A stretch of DNA of 64,000 bases from Oscillospiraceae bacterium (GTDB lineage: Bacteria; Bacillota; Clostridia; Oscillospirales; Ruminococcaceae). Below the pieces are notes generated by a model, which had not been told where the DNA came from, made no database searches, and saw only the letters and a program-made list of their open reading frames with translations. Positions 42,832 through 51,979 of the stretch are shown here, in pieces (position 1 is the stretch's first letter; every line of letters begins with the position of its first letter). The translations under genes were made by a program, and so were the position numbers. The DNA lies in the NCBI GenBank assembly GCA_009776305.1, contig WRLY01000003.1:1-64000 (forward strand), in the 5' to 3' direction.

Positions 42832-43518
42832 TTATCTGCTTCCAAACAGGGCGCTTCCTATTCTTATCATATTAGCGCCGTGTTTTATAGCCGTAACATA
42901 ATCCTGCGACATTCCCATCGAAAGAATATCAAAATTATCCGAATCCCTGACCTTTTCTTTCGCGTCACAGAAAAGCCTTTGCATAGCCGCGTAGACGCCT
43001 TCCTTAGCGTCTATGGGGGGAATAGTCATTAATCCACGCGTTCTTATGTTTTTTAGCTCTTCCGCTTCGGCAAGCAGTTCAAAAAGCCGAACCGCGTCAA
43101 TACCGCTTTTGCTATCCTCGTCCCCGATATTTACTTCAAGCAACAAATCCATTACGAGGTTATTTTGAGCCGCGCGCTTATCAATTTCCGATAGCAGTTT
43201 GGAAGAATCCACCGATTGAATAACGCTTACTTTATCAATTATATACTTAACTTTATTATTTTGCAAGACCCCAATGAAATGAATTTCACAATTTTTAGTA
43301 TAAAACGAGTATTTTTGAAGAAATTCCTGCGCTCTGCTTTCCCCGATTAAATCTATTCCGAGAGATATTGCGTAATTCACCTTTTCATAAGGCACGGTTT
43401 TAGTTACCGCCATAATGCGAACTTGACCTGTTGAACCGGACTTTGCCTTTTCAACATTCTCAGTTATTCTTTTATAGTTTTCGGAAATGTATCCGAATGT
43501 TTGTAAAGTTTCACTCAT
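42832..43518 (-). CDS. yggS: YggS-family PLP homeostasis protein
   Basis: A 228-residue alanine-racemase-fold PLP protein: VRIMAVTKTVPYEKVNYAI with the PLP lysine, LIGESRAQEFLQKY, IHFIGVLQNNKVKYI, and the C-terminal GMSQDYVTAIKHGANMIRIG. It controls pyridoxal phosphate and amino-acid homeostasis and has no racemase partner domain. Known as ylmE in B. subtilis, where it is next to sepF, as here. Its start overlaps the stop of the HlyD-like gene. Confidence 0.93.
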   Translation of the reverse strand: MSETLQTFGYISENYKRITENVEKAKSGSTGQVRIMAVTKTVPYEKVNYAISLGIDLIGESRAQEFLQKYSFYTKNCEIHFIGVLQNNKVKYIIDKVSVIQSVDSSKLLSEIDKRAAQNNLVMDLLLEVNIGDEDSKSGIDAVRLFELLAEAEELKNIRTRGLMTIPPIDAKEGVYAAMQRLFCDAKEKVRDSDNFDILSMGMSQDYVTAIKHGANMIRIGSALFGSR

Positions 43519-44765
43519 TGAACTATTTTCCCCTCGTATAAATCCCTGCCCTTTACCACGATATTGTCATAAAGGGAGATAAACCCGGGGATTTCCGTCG
43601 TGTCTTCTACAAGCAAGTAATCCTTTTCAACCCTTATATCCTTGATTCTTCTGAAAACAAGCTCCGGTCCGTTGCGGACAAAAACACCGCGTTCGCCCTG
43701 TTCATTGAAATGCACCGCCGAGGTAGGTATACGTATACCTTTGTAGCTGTCAAGCAGTAGGCTAAACTGGGAAACCCGCCTTGAAGCAAACTCTGCCGTG
43801 AGGGTATCGCACTCAAAGATTATAATACTGCTACCATCGTCCAGTCGCTTTACACTCACAACCGTGGCTTGCACGATTTGAGAGCCTCCGCCCATTCTGA
43901 AATCAACAACACGCCCAACATAAAGCGAACGGGTTCTGTCGGTGTCTAAAACGCCCACGAAACGCCACTTATAATCGTCAATCATCTTTCCGATTACGCC
44001 GTAGCCGGTTTCAAGCATTGGTTCCCTTATGATTCTCTCAATGTCTTCTTTATTAAGATAGGGCAGTGTATCGTAGTTTAACTCGGTTTCATACCCGTCA
44101 ACCACACTGACGAAATATCCCGCTTCTTCTATGGTCACGTTTTGCGGCTGTGAACTCATTCGCGCACTTAAAGAGGTAATTTCGTTTTCAAGACTGTTTA
44201 TTAAACCTCTGTAATCGGTTTCATCATTACGGAGTATACGCTTTTTGCATTGCAGAGAAAGATAATCGTTTTTAAGCTTTGCAACCGAACTGTAGTCCCC
44301 TGAATTCACCTGCTGAAGCAATTGAATGTGACGGTTGGTAATTTGGTTAATATAAGATTCGAGCTGTGAATTGTCGGTGTTCGCGAGCGCCTCGGCACTT
44401 TCGAGAATCCTGACCCTTTCCGAAAGCTCGTCTATTCTTCTTTGGAGCAATATGTCTTCCCTGCTTTTATAGCTTTGGGCTACAACAGAATTCCTCCCGA
44501 GCTTTGAGCCGTCAGGATGAATATAGGAAATAACATCCGCCCCCGTATACCTTACAAGCATTTCGTTACGCACAAGAACACCCTTGAAAGTTATAGCGTC
44601 CGAAGTGGTGTAAATCATGGCAACTTCAGTTTGCAACGGGTTATACCAATAAATGTAAACCTGGCTTACCACAGTTATTATAAAGAACAGACTCAAAAGA
44701 ATCCATATAATTCTCAGCGTAATAGTGGTTTTTTTTACCGGATGCTTTTGATTGGCATCGCTCAT
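43515..44765 (-). CDS. HlyD-like membrane fusion protein
   Basis: A 416-residue protein with one N-terminal transmembrane helix ([20 protein letters not shown], about 20-40), a short lipoyl-like beta region, a coiled-coil hairpin ([32 protein letters not shown], about 110-210) and C-terminal beta-barrel segments. This is the periplasmic-adaptor or membrane-fusion fold in a Gram-positive setting. No transporter partner is next to it; the neighbours are hfq and yggS, with ATGA overlaps on both sides, an arrangement seen in Clostridia. It may link envelope assembly to division; that is inference. Confidence 0.75.
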   Translation of the reverse strand: MSDANQKHPVKKTTITLRIIWILLSLFFIITVVSQVYIYWYNPLQTEVAMIYTTSDAITFKGVLVRNEMLVRYTGADVISYIHPDGSKLGRNSVVAQSYKSREDILLQRRIDELSERVRILESAEALANTDNSQLESYINQITNRHIQLLQQVNSGDYSSVAKLKNDYLSLQCKKRILRNDETDYRGLINSLENEITSLSARMSSQPQNVTIEEAGYFVSVVDGYETELNYDTLPYLNKEDIERIIREPMLETGYGVIGKMIDDYKWRFVGVLDTDRTRSLYVGRVVDFRMGGGSQIVQATVVSVKRLDDGSSIIIFECDTLTAEFASRRVSQFSLLLDSYKGIRIPTSAVHFNEQGERGVFVRNGPELVFRRIKDIRVEKDYLLVEDTTEIPGFISLYDNIVVKGRDLYEGKIVQ

Positions 44766-45016
44766 TGCTGTGTTTCGCTTTCTTCCTTGTCAAAAACGTC
44801 AAAAACCGAAATAGACTTGAGCGGCGTAATGGTCGAAATGGCATGCTTATAAATCATATTCTGCTTTCCGTCGGTGTCGAGAATAACGATATAGCTGTCA
44901 AACCCTCTCACCGTACCCTTAAACTGAAAACCGTTGGTAATGTAAATGGTTACGGGTATGCGTTCTTTTCTCGCTTGATTTAAAAAAACGTCCTGTAAGT
45001 TAATATCCTTTGGCAT
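44762..45016 (-). CDS. hfq: RNA chaperone Hfq
   Basis: An 84-residue Sm-like protein. Sm1: [36 protein letters not shown]; Sm2: the diagnostic [11 protein letters not shown] short acidic tail follows (DKEESETQQ). It forms hexamers that bind sRNAs and mRNAs. It lies downstream of miaA, the standard mutSL-miaA-hfq order, and its stop overlaps the HlyD-like gene start. Confidence 0.95.
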   Translation of the reverse strand: MPKDINLQDVFLNQARKERIPVTIYITNGFQFKGTVRGFDSYIVILDTDGKQNMIYKHAISTITPLKSISVFDVFDKEESETQQ

Positions 45017-45072
45017 TTCTTTTTTCCTTTCTTTTAGAGCTTTGTACCATATTATTTTAAGTATATCATAAA

Positions 45073-46113
45073 TTAAATTAAATTTCCATATTTTTTTAAC
45101 AAAATTTCAGCTTTTTTAAAAATTTTCTCAAAAAACTCGTTTTCTCCCGCTTCTTCCGTGTTTTCAACCTTTAAAAAATGAATCCTTTTGTCTTTTTTAA
45201 ACCATGTAAGCTGTCTTTTGGCGTAATTTTTAGTACTTTGCTTTAAATTCGCGATACATTCAGACAAATCCGCCTCTTCGTTAAAATAAGGGAAAAGTTC
45301 TTTATAACCGATTGCCTGGGCTGAAGTGGCGTGCGATTTTTCGACATTGGACGGCAGACTATCCGCATGGCGGGGTTCGCCCCTGTGGGCGGCGAAGAAA
45401 CTTTCAGCTTCCGCTAAAAGCCCTGAATTCAGCATTTCGTTTACCCTTTTGTCAATTCGTTCATATAATTTCTCTCTCGGAAAATCTATAGCGAGCATTA
45501 GAGGCTCGTATGGTGAGGGTTCAAGACGGCTTAATTCTTTTAGCTCGCTCATTGTTTTACCCGTGACGTGAAAGACCTCTAACGCCCTGATTACTCTTTT
45601 TACGTTGTTTTCATGCAGGGCTTCGGCGGTTACGGGGTCGATTTCGCGTAGCTTTTCAAGCAGATAAGCCGCGCCTTTTTCATTTGCAAGACTTTGCATT
45701 TCTTTGCGGAAGGTCATGTCTGCCTTAATTTCTGGAAATTCTATGTTATCAATCAGCGAATTTATATATAAACCCGTGCCACCTGCAATTATCGGAAGTT
45801 TCCCGCTTGCGGCGACCTCGGCGATTTTCTCACGCGCCAAGTCCACATAATCCGCAACAGAAAAAGGCTCATGCGGCTCTAAAAAATCAATCAGGTGATG
45901 TTTTACGCCGCGAAGCTCCTCAACGGTCGGTTTTGCCGTGGCTATATCCATGCCCTTGTAAACCTGCATAGAGTCCGCGCCTATGATTTCGCCGTTAAAG
46001 CTTTCGGCAAGTCTTACCGCAAGGGCGGTTTTTCCCGACGCCGTTGCACCGCAGACGACGACTGTGAATATTTTTTCTGTGCCAATTTCCCCTTTATTCA
46101 ATTTAAATACCAT
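45073..46113 (-). CDS. miaA: tRNA dimethylallyltransferase
   Basis: A protein of about 346 residues: P-loop [50 protein letters not shown], and the zinc-like [15 protein letters not shown] end. It adds the isoprenyl group to A37 of tRNAs reading UNN codons. The only ATG near the family start (46113) directly abuts GGAGAGG and belongs to the 66-bp repeat shared with pyrF; a TTG 12 nt downstream is an alternative. The N-terminus therefore carries about 15 extra residues of repeat and leader origin. Confidence 0.93.
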   Translation of the reverse strand: MVFKLNKGEIGTEKIFTVVVCGATASGKTALAVRLAESFNGEIIGADSMQVYKGMDIATAKPTVEELRGVKHHLIDFLEPHEPFSVADYVDLAREKIAEVAASGKLPIIAGGTGLYINSLIDNIEFPEIKADMTFRKEMQSLANEKGAAYLLEKLREIDPVTAEALHENNVKRVIRALEVFHVTGKTMSELKELSRLEPSPYEPLMLAIDFPREKLYERIDKRVNEMLNSGLLAEAESFFAAHRGEPRHADSLPSNVEKSHATSAQAIGYKELFPYFNEEADLSECIANLKQSTKNYAKRQLTWFKKDKRIHFLKVENTEEAGENEFFEKIFKKAEILLKKYGNLI

Positions 46114-46170
46114 CCTCTCCAAGCACCAACGCTTGGTGAAATATTTTTCCTCTAATACTTGAGCTTTTTT
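46105..46170 (-). repeat. 66-bp intergenic repeat, copy B (upstream of miaA)
   Basis: 62/66 identical to copy A at 30207-30272 and placed the same way: it starts about 5 nt after the upstream stop (mutL here, pyrC there, about 18 nt) and ends on the ATG of the next gene. The hairpin is longer in this copy (CACCAA-GCG-TTGGTG on the minus strand). Confidence 0.85.
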
Positions 46171-46175
46171 TCTAA

Positions 46176-48026
46176 TTAAACCCTCCCGAAATTCTTCTCG
46201 ATTTCCCGCCTGCTGATTGAAGTCACAATCGGTCTGCCGTGAGGACAGAAACGTATGCTTTTGTCGTTTATGACAGTATTTGCCAATTCTTCCAAATCAG
46301 ATAGAGGGCTTTTGTCATTGGCTTTGATTGCGGATTTACATGCAATAGAGTGCAAAATCTCATTAAAAATGCTTTCTGTGCCTATTTGGGAGCTGTCGCT
46401 TTGGGCAAAGATTTCGGCGGTTTCCGAAAGTATGGCTTCAATGTCGCCTCCTATTAAAACCTGGGGCAGGGCGATGATTTCAATTGTATAATTATCTGTT
46501 GGAATTATTTCTATCCCCGCGTCAAGGAGAACTTCCCTCCCCTGCCTTAAAGCGTCGTAACAAGGCATATCGGTATTCATGAAAATACTTTCGGCTAAAA
46601 GCTGTGAGGAAACCGTCAGCTCCTTTTTCAAAGCCTCAAAACGTATGCGTTCATGGGCGGCGTGTTTGTCAATTAAAACAAGCGCGTCATTTTCGCCGTT
46701 ATTCTCGGGTACTTCACAAACTATATAGGTTTTCCAGAGTTCTCCGATTACGCGAAGGCGGGGAATGGAAGATTCCGGAGGGTTTTCGGGAATTTTTACA
46801 GATGCCTGGCGCAGGGGCGGTTCGGAAGTTCTTATATACGCGGTTTCGGGCGCTGGTTGGGGAATTTGCGGATTTTCATGTATTTCAAAATCGTGAACTT
46901 TCGGCTTTGATACGATAAATTCCTCAACACTTGCGTTTAATTCCTGCTGTGACGCGGTGCTTTCATTAAGCTCTTTAAACAGCGGTGCGCGATATTCGGC
47001 TCTTATCGGCTGATTTATCTCTATTTCCTTTACATTCTCGGCATTTAAAAGCGCGTTTTTCACCGCGAAATATACAGTATTGAAAACCGCGTTATCATCG
47101 GCGAAACGTACTTCAGTTTTGGCGGGGTGTACATTTACGTCAACTTCTCCGGGAGACATTTCTATAGTCAAGGCGCAGGCGGGATATTTTCCGACTGGCG
47201 CGCTGTTTTTATATGCTTCCTCCATTGCCGCCATGATTTGCAGGGATTTTATCGGGCGTGAATTTAGGAAAAAATACTGCATGGTGCGATTTCCCCTGCA
47301 AAAAAGCGGTGAAGAAACAAATCCCCCAACCTTGACCGCGCCCTGTGAAAAATCCACAGGCACAAGGCTTGCGGCAAATTGCTTTCCAAAAGCGGAATAC
47401 ACAGCCGAATATAATAAACCGTCCCCCGCCGTAATTCTCACGGGCTTATTATCCCGCAAAAACCGAAAAGCAATGTGAGGGTGCGCCAAAATCAGCTTAT
47501 CCACCACGCCCTGCACCGCGTTTGCCTCCGAAACGTCTTTTTTCAGAAATTTCAAGCGGGCGGGAGTGTTATAGAAAAGCTCGCGTATGATAATAGTAGT
47601 ACCGTCGGGGCAACCGGTTTCGATATGCTCGATTTCTTGCCCGCCGTGGATTTTATAAAGGGTTCCTGTTTTATCTTCGGGGCGTTTTGTTAATATTTCC
47701 ACCTTTGCCACAGCCGCAATTGAAGCAAGCGCTTCCCCGCGAAAGCCCATTGTGGTTATATTTTCCAAATCTTCTTTTTTAAAAGTTTTACTTGTAGCGT
47801 GACGTAAAAAGGCTTTTGCCACCTCGTCAAAGGCAATCCCGCAACCGTCGTCGGTCACTCGCATGAAACTTATGCCGCCGCCCATGATTTCAACCGTAAT
47901 CGACCCCGCGCCCGCGTCAACGCAGTTTTCAACTAATTCCTTTATGACGCTTGCAGGGCGGTCAACCACTTCGCCTGCGGCGATTAGCTCGGCGACGTGT
48001 TTTTCGAGTATGTTTATTTGGGGCAT
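46176..48026 (-). CDS. mutL: DNA mismatch repair protein MutL (endonuclease type)
   Basis: A 616-residue GHKL ATPase: VAELIAAGEVVDRPASVIKE, VTDDGCGIAFDEVAKAFLRH, TMGFRGEALASIAAVA, then a linker and a C-terminal domain holding the endonuclease motifs LVLIDKHAAHERIRFEALKK, ACKSAIKAND and FCPHGRPIV. These motifs are typical of MutL nicking enzymes in bacteria lacking MutH. Works with MutS encoded just upstream, separated by the vanZ-like gene. Confidence 0.95.
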   Translation of the reverse strand: MPQINILEKHVAELIAAGEVVDRPASVIKELVENCVDAGAGSITVEIMGGGISFMRVTDDGCGIAFDEVAKAFLRHATSKTFKKEDLENITTMGFRGEALASIAAVAKVEILTKRPEDKTGTLYKIHGGQEIEHIETGCPDGTTIIIRELFYNTPARLKFLKKDVSEANAVQGVVDKLILAHPHIAFRFLRDNKPVRITAGDGLLYSAVYSAFGKQFAASLVPVDFSQGAVKVGGFVSSPLFCRGNRTMQYFFLNSRPIKSLQIMAAMEEAYKNSAPVGKYPACALTIEMSPGEVDVNVHPAKTEVRFADDNAVFNTVYFAVKNALLNAENVKEIEINQPIRAEYRAPLFKELNESTASQQELNASVEEFIVSKPKVHDFEIHENPQIPQPAPETAYIRTSEPPLRQASVKIPENPPESSIPRLRVIGELWKTYIVCEVPENNGENDALVLIDKHAAHERIRFEALKKELTVSSQLLAESIFMNTDMPCYDALRQGREVLLDAGIEIIPTDNYTIEIIALPQVLIGGDIEAILSETAEIFAQSDSSQIGTESIFNEILHSIACKSAIKANDKSPLSDLEELANTVINDKSIRFCPHGRPIVTSISRREIEKNFGRV

Positions 48027-48043
48027 GAAGTTTCACCTCTCTT

Positions 48044-48655
48044 TTAAATGGGCATTAGCGGCTTTATAAAAAACGAAGCAATAAACACAGTTGCAATATA
48101 AACGTAAATTTCCGATTTTCTGTTTAAAGAACTGTTACAGAAAAAATTACCCAACTTTGGTATTATCAATCTTGCTGTAATAAATATTAAATATCCGATA
48201 ATCGTACCTATTGTATTCATAATTAAATCGTCGATGTCGGTAACTCTATGACAAAATAATTGCGTTATTTCTATAAAAAGCGAAAAGAACAATCCGAGAA
48301 AAAATGCCCTGAATATATTTTGAAACCTTTTCCATAACAAGGGTGAAAAAAAGCCAAACGGAACAAACAACAAAATATTAAGCAATAACTGTTCGTTATT
48401 TTCTATTATAAATGGCGTAATACTAATCTGCAACATAGTCAAGCTAAAGCTACTGACATCGGGTATTTCGGTAGCTGTAAAAATAAAAGAGATAATATAA
48501 CAGAATATATAGGCGGCTATTATATGAGGAATGAACGAACTGCGTCCACTTTTCTTTATTATTACCGCATGGTAGAAAATGATAAAAGGTAAAGCAACTA
48601 TAAATCCAATAGCCGCATCTGCAAGCGTTTCTGCTAAAACTTCCAATAAGTACAT
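48044..48655 (-). CDS. VanZ-like membrane protein
   Basis: A 203-residue polytopic protein with four to five helices and the VanZ signature FFSLFIEITQLFCHRVTDID and DLIMNTIGTIIGYLIF. VanZ confers low-level teicoplanin resistance in enterococci; most homologues have unknown roles in the envelope. The ATG at 48655 follows AGGGAG in the last codons of mutS. An unexpected gene between mutS and mutL. Confidence 0.85.
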   Translation of the reverse strand: MYLLEVLAETLADAAIGFIVALPFIIFYHAVIIKKSGRSSFIPHIIAAYIFCYIISFIFTATEIPDVSSFSLTMLQISITPFIIENNEQLLLNILLFVPFGFFSPLLWKRFQNIFRAFFLGLFFSLFIEITQLFCHRVTDIDDLIMNTIGTIIGYLIFITARLIIPKLGNFFCNSSLNRKSEIYVYIATVFIASFFIKPLMPI

Positions 48656-48656
48656 C

Positions 48657-51302
48657 CTACAACTCCCTTTTAAACTCCGCCAAAACCTGCAACGCCTCAA
48701 TCGGCGTCAGCGAATTAATGTCAAGCGCTTTTATTTTGCCGATTACGCTTTCTTTGGCTAATGAGGTAAAGTCGATTTGCCCCTCTTCGTCACGCTCGCG
48801 CAGTTCTGTTTCAAGCTCGATTTTAGAATTTTTCTCCATGACTTTCAGCGATTCTTTGGCGCTGTTTATGACCTTTTCGGGTACGCCGGCGAGCTTTGCT
48901 ACTTCAATACCGTAGCTGTCGTCTACCCCGCCCTCTACGATTTTGTGGAGGAAATGAAGCTCGTCCCCCCGCTTTGAGGCGGCGGCAGAAAAATTTCTAA
49001 TCCCTGTATTCTTGCGTTCAAGGGAAATAAGCTCGTGATAATGGGTGGCGAAAAGGGTTTTGCAGCCGATTTTTGTATTGATGTACTCGGCTACAGCTTT
49101 AGCGATTGAGATACCGTCAAAGGTGGATGTTCCGCGCCCGATTTCATCAAGAATAACAAGGCTTTTTTTAGTGGCGCTTCTGAGGATTTCAGCCACCTCT
49201 GTCATTTCCACCATAAATGTGGACTGCCCTGCGGCAAGGTCGTCGCTTGCACCTACGCGGGTGAAAACCTTGTCAACTACGCCGATTCGCGCCGACTTTG
49301 CCGGGACAAAACTGCCTATTTGCGCCATAATCGTAATCAGCGCAACCTGCCGCATAAAGGTGGATTTTCCCGCCATGTTGGGACCGGTTATCATTATCAG
49401 GCGGTTTTTGTCAGTATCAAGATAAACGTCGTTAGGGGTAAAAATTCCGCCCTTTAAAACCTTTTCGATTACGGGATGTCTGCCGTCTTTGATTTCAATC
49501 AGGTTTTCGGTGGTGATTTCAGGGCGGACATAATTATTCTCCATCGCGCAGGAGGCAAACCCGCCCAAAACATCGGCAATAGAGAGCGCTTCGGCAGTTT
49601 TTTGCACAATTTCAAGCCTTTGTTTTATAAATGAAATGATTTCAGCGAAAATCTCGGCTTCAAGCGCGATTATTTTATCATTAGCACCCAGGATTTCACT
49701 TTCAATATTTTTAAGCTCTTCTGTTATATATCGCTCGCCGTTTGTAAGGGTCTGTTTTCTTACATAATGAATGGGGGCAGAATTTATATTGCTTTTTGAA
49801 ATTTCAATATAATAACCGAAAACCCGATTGTAACCTACTTTCAGGTTTTTGATTCCCGTGGCTTTCTTCTCCCGCTCTTCAAGCTCGGCGAGAATTGCCT
49901 TGTTGTTTTTGGTAATAAGGCGCAGTCGGTCAAGCTCGGCGTTACAGCCGTCGTTTATGTAACCACCGTCTTTAGTTACGGCGGGCGGCTCGGACTTTAC
50001 AGTTTTTTGCACTAATTCAGCCACGTCTGAAAGGTCGGAAATCCTCTCATTTAGTTTTTTTATCAACGGGGCGTTAAAAGTCTCTAAAATATGTTTTAAT
50101 TCGGGTATTTTCCCGCAGGTAGAGCCAAAAGCCGAAACGTCCCTCGGATTGGCGGCTTTATATACAATGCGAGTCATTAGCCTTTCCATATCATAAACGC
50201 CGTCAAGCGCCGCTCGAAAATCGCCCAAACCCACAACGTTTTTTAAAAGCTCGTCAACCGCCTCAAGGCGACGCAAAATCCGTGCGTGGTCGGTCAAAGG
50301 ACGCTCTATAAATTGTTTCAGCCGCCGTCGCCCCATTGAAGTGCGGGTTTTATCAAGCACCCACATAAGAGAGCCGCGTTTTTCGTTCCCGCGCATCGTT
50401 ACGGTAAGTTCAAGGTTTTTCCGCGCCGTAAACCCCAAATCAAGAAAATCACCACCTTCTTTAGAATCGTGCATTTCAAGCTTAGTAAACCTCGGCGTAT
50501 CATTTAAGTGGGTTTTCTTTATATAATTCAGTAAGGCGGCAATTGCACCCGCTGCCAATGGAGAATCGGTTATTATTTCCGGGGGAATAAAATTATGGCT
50601 TTTCAGAATTTCGGGATTAAATTCATCATCGGCAAGTGTTTCCCCCACACAGCGTGGAATTTTTGTTTTTATAAAATTTCCGGTTTTCACAAGGGACATA
50701 AACCCCATGTTAAAAATAACCTCAACCGGCATGAACCGCGATATTTCGGTAATTAATTCGTCTTCAAAGTTATTAAGATTCTTCCCGCTCTTTTCAAAGG
50801 CGTTAAGCTCCCCCGTTGATAAATCGGCAAAAACCACCCCGCAGACGAGGCTTGTCCCGCAGACGACGTTCGTCCCGCAGACGACGTTCGTCCCGCGGGA
50901 TTTTTCTTGCATATAAAAGCAGGCTATAAAATTATTCGCTCCCGCGTCAAGCATGTTATCCTCAATCAGCGTACCCGCCGTGACGATTCGGGTAATCTCA
51001 CGCCTGACAAGTCCTTTGCCGCCATTTTCGGAAGCGTCTCCTATTTGCTCGCAAATTGCTACCTTGTGACCGCTTTCAACAAGTCTCTTTATATAATTTT
51101 CGGCGGCGTGATAAGGCACGCCGCACATAGGGGTTTCGGCACGGCTTGTAAGGGTCAGTTCAAGTTTCTTTGACACTTCAACTGCGTCCTCAAAAAACAT
51201 TTCATAAAAATCACCGAGACGGAAAAAAAGGACATAGTCCTTGTATTTCTCCTTAACGTCAAGGTATTGACGAAGCATTGGTGTTAGGTTTTCTTTGCTC
51301 AT
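48657..51302 (-). CDS. mutS: DNA mismatch repair protein MutS
   Basis: An 881-residue MutS1: mismatch-binding LFFRLGDFYEMFFEDA (Phe-x-Glu), TLTSRAETPMCGVPYHA, Walker A MITGPNMAGKSTFMRQVAL, and the ABC signature region STFMVEMTEVAEILRSAT, LDEIGRGTSTFDG. Near residues 140-157 the connector domain carries a sixfold-residue tandem insert (GTNVVC-GTNVVC-GTSLVC), encoded by 18-bp repeats. Otherwise full length and intact. Confidence 0.96.
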   Translation of the reverse strand: MSKENLTPMLRQYLDVKEKYKDYVLFFRLGDFYEMFFEDAVEVSKKLELTLTSRAETPMCGVPYHAAENYIKRLVESGHKVAICEQIGDASENGGKGLVRREITRIVTAGTLIEDNMLDAGANNFIACFYMQEKSRGTNVVCGTNVVCGTSLVCGVVFADLSTGELNAFEKSGKNLNNFEDELITEISRFMPVEVIFNMGFMSLVKTGNFIKTKIPRCVGETLADDEFNPEILKSHNFIPPEIITDSPLAAGAIAALLNYIKKTHLNDTPRFTKLEMHDSKEGGDFLDLGFTARKNLELTVTMRGNEKRGSLMWVLDKTRTSMGRRRLKQFIERPLTDHARILRRLEAVDELLKNVVGLGDFRAALDGVYDMERLMTRIVYKAANPRDVSAFGSTCGKIPELKHILETFNAPLIKKLNERISDLSDVAELVQKTVKSEPPAVTKDGGYINDGCNAELDRLRLITKNNKAILAELEEREKKATGIKNLKVGYNRVFGYYIEISKSNINSAPIHYVRKQTLTNGERYITEELKNIESEILGANDKIIALEAEIFAEIISFIKQRLEIVQKTAEALSIADVLGGFASCAMENNYVRPEITTENLIEIKDGRHPVIEKVLKGGIFTPNDVYLDTDKNRLIMITGPNMAGKSTFMRQVALITIMAQIGSFVPAKSARIGVVDKVFTRVGASDDLAAGQSTFMVEMTEVAEILRSATKKSLVILDEIGRGTSTFDGISIAKAVAEYINTKIGCKTLFATHYHELISLERKNTGIRNFSAAASKRGDELHFLHKIVEGGVDDSYGIEVAKLAGVPEKVINSAKESLKVMEKNSKIELETELRERDEEGQIDFTSLAKESVIGKIKALDINSLTPIEALQVLAEFKREL
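50838..50891 (-). repeat. 18-bp tandem repeat inside mutS
   Basis: Plus-strand unit CCCGCAGACGACGTTCGT at 50856-50873 and 50874-50891 (identical), with a third, slightly diverged copy at 50838-50855. In frame, adding six residues per unit. Confidence 0.9.
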
Positions 51303-51406
51303 TTAATTTTCCCTTTATAAAATAGGGCGGCAGAAAACCGCCCTCTGAATTTAAAGATTCATTTCAAACTCAATTTCGCGCATCAGCGGATTAGCGTTTG
51401 CCATCA

Positions 51407-51817
51407 TCAACCGCATCCCTTGCAACCCGAACAACCGCCACTCCCGCAATCCTTAGGCTGGCATGTATCGGGGTCGTCGCCCTCGCAACACATAGCGATA
51501 ATCTGATTGACCTGATTTACCAAAAGGTCAACTTCGCCCTTTGCGCGGCTGTACTCTTTCATATTTTCGTTGGACATAATTTCGGCATAGGTTTCCCGCA
51601 TTTTTGTATTGAGTCTGTCGATTTTCTCCTGATTCTTCTCCTCATCGGGCTTTGAAATCTCCATGCTCAAATTTTCCCGCTGTAAATTAAACTCACCGAT
51701 AAGGTTCTGCAAACCCTCGTCGGTATCGTTTTTTTCTTTGGCGGCGAAATATGCCTTAAATCTCGCGTCTCCCTGAATTGCTTTACCGAGTTCTCTTGCT
51801 TTCATAATTGCGTCCAT
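51407..51817 (-). CDS. ylbF: YlbF-family protein with cysteine-rich tail
   Basis: A 136-residue protein of the YlbF/YmcA family: MDAIMKARELGKAIQGDARF, AKEKNDTDEGLQNLIGEFN, MKEYSRAKGEVDLLVNQVNQ. In B. subtilis YlbF joins YmcA and YaaT in an iron-sulfur-carrying complex that tunes RNase Y. Here the C-terminus ends in a run with seven cysteines in about 27 residues (MCCEGDD, DTCQPKDC, GGCSGCKGCG), a likely metal or cluster site. Start at 51817 behind GAAAGGAAGG. Confidence 0.85.
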   Translation of the reverse strand: MDAIMKARELGKAIQGDARFKAYFAAKEKNDTDEGLQNLIGEFNLQRENLSMEISKPDEEKNQEKIDRLNTKMRETYAEIMSNENMKEYSRAKGEVDLLVNQVNQIIAMCCEGDDPDTCQPKDCGSGGCSGCKGCG

Positions 51818-51979
51818 AGTTATTACCTTCCTTTCTTTTAAAAGGCTCAAAAGGCTGATGAAACCGATTTTGCCTAACGTCTTGATATTTGATATAAATT
51901 GTACTGCCACACTGCAAATCAAAAAAGAATAAGCGTAGCAAATTGCTTTTAACTCGCCTGTACAATTAAATGTTTCAAA

